Positions 61,147 to 64,000 of a DNA stretch of 64,000 nucleotides are shown piece by piece; positions within the stretch are counted from its first letter, which is position 1; each line of letters starts with the position of its first letter. The stretch is taken from positions 11,235,001 through 11,299,000 of the forward strand of contig SMMW01000575.1 of NCBI GenBank assembly GCA_004794655.1. The letters run 5' to 3'. The position numbers and the translations under genes were made by a program. The stretch comes from Marisa cornuarietis. Lineage: Eukaryota; Mollusca; Gastropoda; Architaenioglossa; Ampullariidae. Below the pieces are notes generated by a model. It had not been told where the DNA came from. It did not search any database and saw nothing but the letters and a program-made list of their open reading frames with translations.

Positions 61147-62027
61147 GCACGCACGCACGCGCACGCGCATCTCATAGTCCATATTTTTCAATGTTGCTAA
61201 CATTTTCGTCATTTGAAGTCCATTTATTGCGGTATTCCGCAAAAGGGTCAACGCGTGCGGCTTAAATGAACATGTCCTTGACCGTGTCATAATTACGATC
61301 TGTCACCCACGCCTAAACTAAATTTACGACACCCAGCTGGCCATCGTTGACCTCTGCTTTCCCATTGGTATTTCCGCGTCGTCCTTTTCCAGAAGAGGTC
61401 GATGTTTCCTGTCCACTGTGAGTCACGGCGCGGTTCTTCCATTTGTTTCCGCCTCCTGCTCCTCTCGCACGTTCTCACAAGACTGTCCCACGTGGCAGGT
61501 TTACGGCGACGAGGACTCCATCGCGGGCACATAACTGTCAGGCTGTGTAACTCCTGAAGGCACAAGAACATAATTTGAGACCAGACACACTGGCCGCCTG
61601 TCCTAGAATTACCGACGACAGTACCAAAAAAAAAAAAAAAAAAAATATTGCCCCAGTCAGAAACCATCGTACCATTGCAATATCCTACGATAATATTCTT
61701 CTTGTTTTTTTCATCCTCCCCTTCTCCTCCTTTTTTTTAATTCTTTTCTCTTTCTTACACCTGTCTTCACGCATGACTGATATCAGGCCCAGCCATAGAA
61801 GCCAGATGGTAAAAGGATTTCAACAGAAATATTTCCGACAGACGATGTTTATTTTGGAACAGAAACGAGTCACACATAACTGAGGCAGTTTAAGCCGCAT
61901 TTATCCATTTGGCCTAACCGATAGGTGGTCTTTCCAGACATTACAGCGGTTGATGCCTGGATGAACTACGACCGCGTACCTCATCAGCAAGCTTCAAGGA
62001 CGGGGACAGAGAAATGAGTGTTACCCT
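59239..62027. other. Intergenic, no gene recognised
   Basis: Includes a short hairpin (ggatgctaagcatcc followed by T8, about 59594-59616), the (CA)n/(CGCA)n tract at 61109-61170 and a poly(A) run at 61626-61645. No coding region recognised. Confidence 0.45.
61109..61170. repeat. (CA)n followed by (CGCA)n
   Basis: About 17 CA units passing into CGCA units, as expected if CGCA arose by point change and spread by slippage. Confidence 0.9.
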
Positions 62028-62300
62028 TCACTTGGAATGCAGATGATTTGGTCCATAACAAAATCGACTTGATCAAGGCGTTTTAAACCCAACACCAACA
62101 AGGCTAAAACAAGGTTATTGCAGGGACCTGGCATGGGCAGTGACCATAACCTTGTCCTCGCGAGCCTGAAGTTGAAACTGTAGATGATAACCGGCTCAAC
62201 CAACCCCAGAATTCGCTTTTAGAAACTTCAAAGCCCAAGGCTGGTCGTTCCATACATGACCTGCTCACCATTGGAGGCGCAACTGGTGAGTTTTCTCAGC
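62028..62300 (+). pseudogene. RTE-type LINE endonuclease remnant
   Basis: One frame reads FTWNADDLVHNKIDLI from 62028. After a frameshift near 62077 another frame reads NTNKAKTRLLQGPGMGSDHN and then LVLASLKLKL to 62180, a TAG, and ITGSTNPRIRF before a second TAG at 62220; TIGG... follows at about 62265. The order TWxxxDGLVxNKID ... GSDHxLVL ... LKLK ... NPRIRF is that of the C-terminal endonuclease domain and linker of RTE-type non-LTR retrotransposons. The frameshift and two stops mean it is dead. No reverse transcriptase or 3' tail was found next to it. Confidence 0.75.
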
Positions 62301-63005
62301 CTCTGCGTCTGTCCAGTTGTCCTCCCCGACAACCAGTCCCGAAGGTCAGTATAACCGTTCGTTGACTGGTACCAATGAATGATTGAATGAAGGAAAGCCA
62401 TCCTCGCTGAAAGAATGAGTGAATGAACGAAATCTAGCCCCACTGAAAAAGAAACCACGCTTGAAATTTCTTCTCGATGTCCACACGTTTACCTCACTGA
62501 AAGTTTTCCACAGATACAACAAAATAGTTAACAAAGCCAAGATAGAACACTATCCATACTGGTATCAGCGGGATGCTTTGCATGTGCAGTCATTTTGCCT
62601 GCTTTTTACACAAGAATGGCAACCTTATTACCATGTCCTTTTTCTACGTTAATTGCACTTTCTGGATGAACACGTGAGCTATCTCTTTAAACCGAAACGG
62701 ACAGTCCTACCTCTACAGCATTTCCTCCCCCTTAATCGTTATGGGAAGCTTACGAGGGCAGCTTACATCGGTGACGACGATTTACGTGTCCTTAACGAGC
62801 CACTCACGTCCCGACGACCCACGGGTGGATCAATCCCGAAGTTAAAAAAGCCGGACTATAATTAAAGACTATCTCCGCTTCGTGATTGAGGGAAAAAAGT
62901 CCCCTCCGAGGGCATGCTTTTAACGATGAAGCGCAGACCTATGCTTTGCTGTGCTTACGTCATGTGTGTGTAACTAGATTTGTGCAGGTGTGTTAGAATG
63001 AATGT

Positions 63006-63058
<53 letters not shown>

Positions 63059-64000
63059 CAAAAATATTAATGATGTTTTGGGTCACTAGGTAGTTCCACA
63101 TTTTATGTGAGAAAAAATAAGATAATACATATGTTGTATACTATGATAATGAGGATAATACATAATAACTGCACTGTAGTTATGCTTGCAGTAATAGCTT
63201 TGAAAAATGCTAAGTCACAGTGAAATGGAGTCAAGTAAAGTCTGGTACTGATTTAGGACACACGAGTGCTTCAGACTAGTAATATCTTTAAATTTAAACA
63301 TTTGTGTTTTTGCAAAAAAGAAAAAAAATGACTTGGCTGGAAAAAAATGTATCTTTTCCAGTGACTAAAAGATCTGCAGGCAGTCTCAATAGAATAGACC
63401 AGAAACCACTTAGTAGTCTGCTTAGAGACAATTTAGTACTTGAAGCAGTTCTTTGTGTCCAAAACGAAACAAACATGAAATTAAAACCTAACGGCTTAGG
63501 AGTAAATTAGAATCGAAAATAGAACTTTGACTTTCGTTGACATATCAAGAACGTATGGAAGAACGTTCTGAAAAGACTCATTGTCATTCGATGAAGATTT
63601 TTAAGCACGGAAGAGAAAGAAACAAGACGATAAGGAAAGAAGAATAGAAAGACGACGAGGAAAAAGAAGAAAGATGGACGGATTAAAGTAATTTAACAGA
63701 AAGAAAAAAAACAAAAGATGAAGAAAAAGAAAGAAAGAATGAATGAACGAAAGAAAGAATGAAAAAAAACAAAGAAAATGAGAAGGAAAGAAAGAGAAAA
63801 CAACCCATTTCCTCGTCAAAATTACTAGAGCCCCTTCACTTGTTGCTTTTCATCAGTGCCTCCATTTCTCACGACATTACATTGTTTTTAAACGATCGTG
63901 TTCATTGTTCCATTTTCGTTCCTCTTGCTCGCCCTTTGACCTGACGATGAACTTTAGGAAATTTCTTATCTACTTAGCGAACAGATTAACTGAGATTACG
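62301..64000. other. Right flank: intergenic, ending in a polypurine tract
   Basis: (TG)n at 63003-63054 and A/G-rich sequence from 63600 to 63800 built of degenerate gaaa and gaat units. Short frames only. Confidence 0.5.
63003..63054. repeat. (TG)n microsatellite
   Basis: About 25 units with one TTTG interruption. Confidence 0.95.

Noticed and set aside
1..64000. CRISPR arrays, bacterial operons or a defence-type system
   Set aside because: No regularly spaced repeats, no bacterial-style gene packing; all signs are of an animal genome.

Overview
The window is animal nuclear DNA. It shows GT-AG introns, long non-coding stretches, dense microsatellites, short inverted-repeat transposons, tRNA-derived SINE-like pieces and a decayed RTE-type LINE fragment. 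The one clear gene is a seven-cadherin-repeat protocadherin. Its overall look, with a short ectodomain-splitting intron and an RTE remnant of mollusc style, suggests a lophotrochozoan, most likely a gastropod mollusc. That placement is an inference from family resemblance, and no species can be named.

Layout. Positions 10-149 (minus) hold what looks like the last coding exon of an unrecognised gene that runs off the left edge. Positions 150-4341 show no recognisable gene. Positions 4342-14965 (plus) hold a complete five-exon protocadherin whose exons join in consistent phase to give a predicted 1187-residue protein: signal peptide, seven EC repeats, one membrane span and a cytoplasmic tail of about 365 residues carrying several short adaptor motifs. 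Its 5.1 kb last intron contains a tandem repeat starting at the splice donor, a TTAA-flanked inverted-repeat element and a SINE-like head. Immediately downstream, convergent with it, is a minus-strand open region (15218-15632) with a perfect NRF1-type site behind it; this is a candidate small gene, possibly frameshifted or spliced.

From about 15.7 kb to the right edge the window is mainly intergenic. It holds two possible first exons behind housekeeping-type promoter motifs (20.1 kb and 21.15 kb), a second copy of the TTAA-type element (23.7 kb), two other inverted-repeat elements (43.0 kb and 56.1 kb), a SINE-like composite (46.9 kb), an RTE endonuclease remnant (62.0-62.3 kb), about two dozen microsatellites, a consensus CTCF-type site (39.3 kb) and several AT-core/homeodomain-motif-rich, low-repeat stretches that could be enhancers (38.5, 41.6, 42.4 and 45.1 kb).

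How it fits together: a protocadherin beside a long, gene-poor, motif-rich flank is the layout expected for a neural or developmental adhesion gene with distant regulation. I see no operon-like or defence-like system here. The most interesting signals are the cluster of actin- and phosphatase-linked motifs in the protocadherin tail, the repeat array seeded at an exon's splice donor, and the foldback element family.
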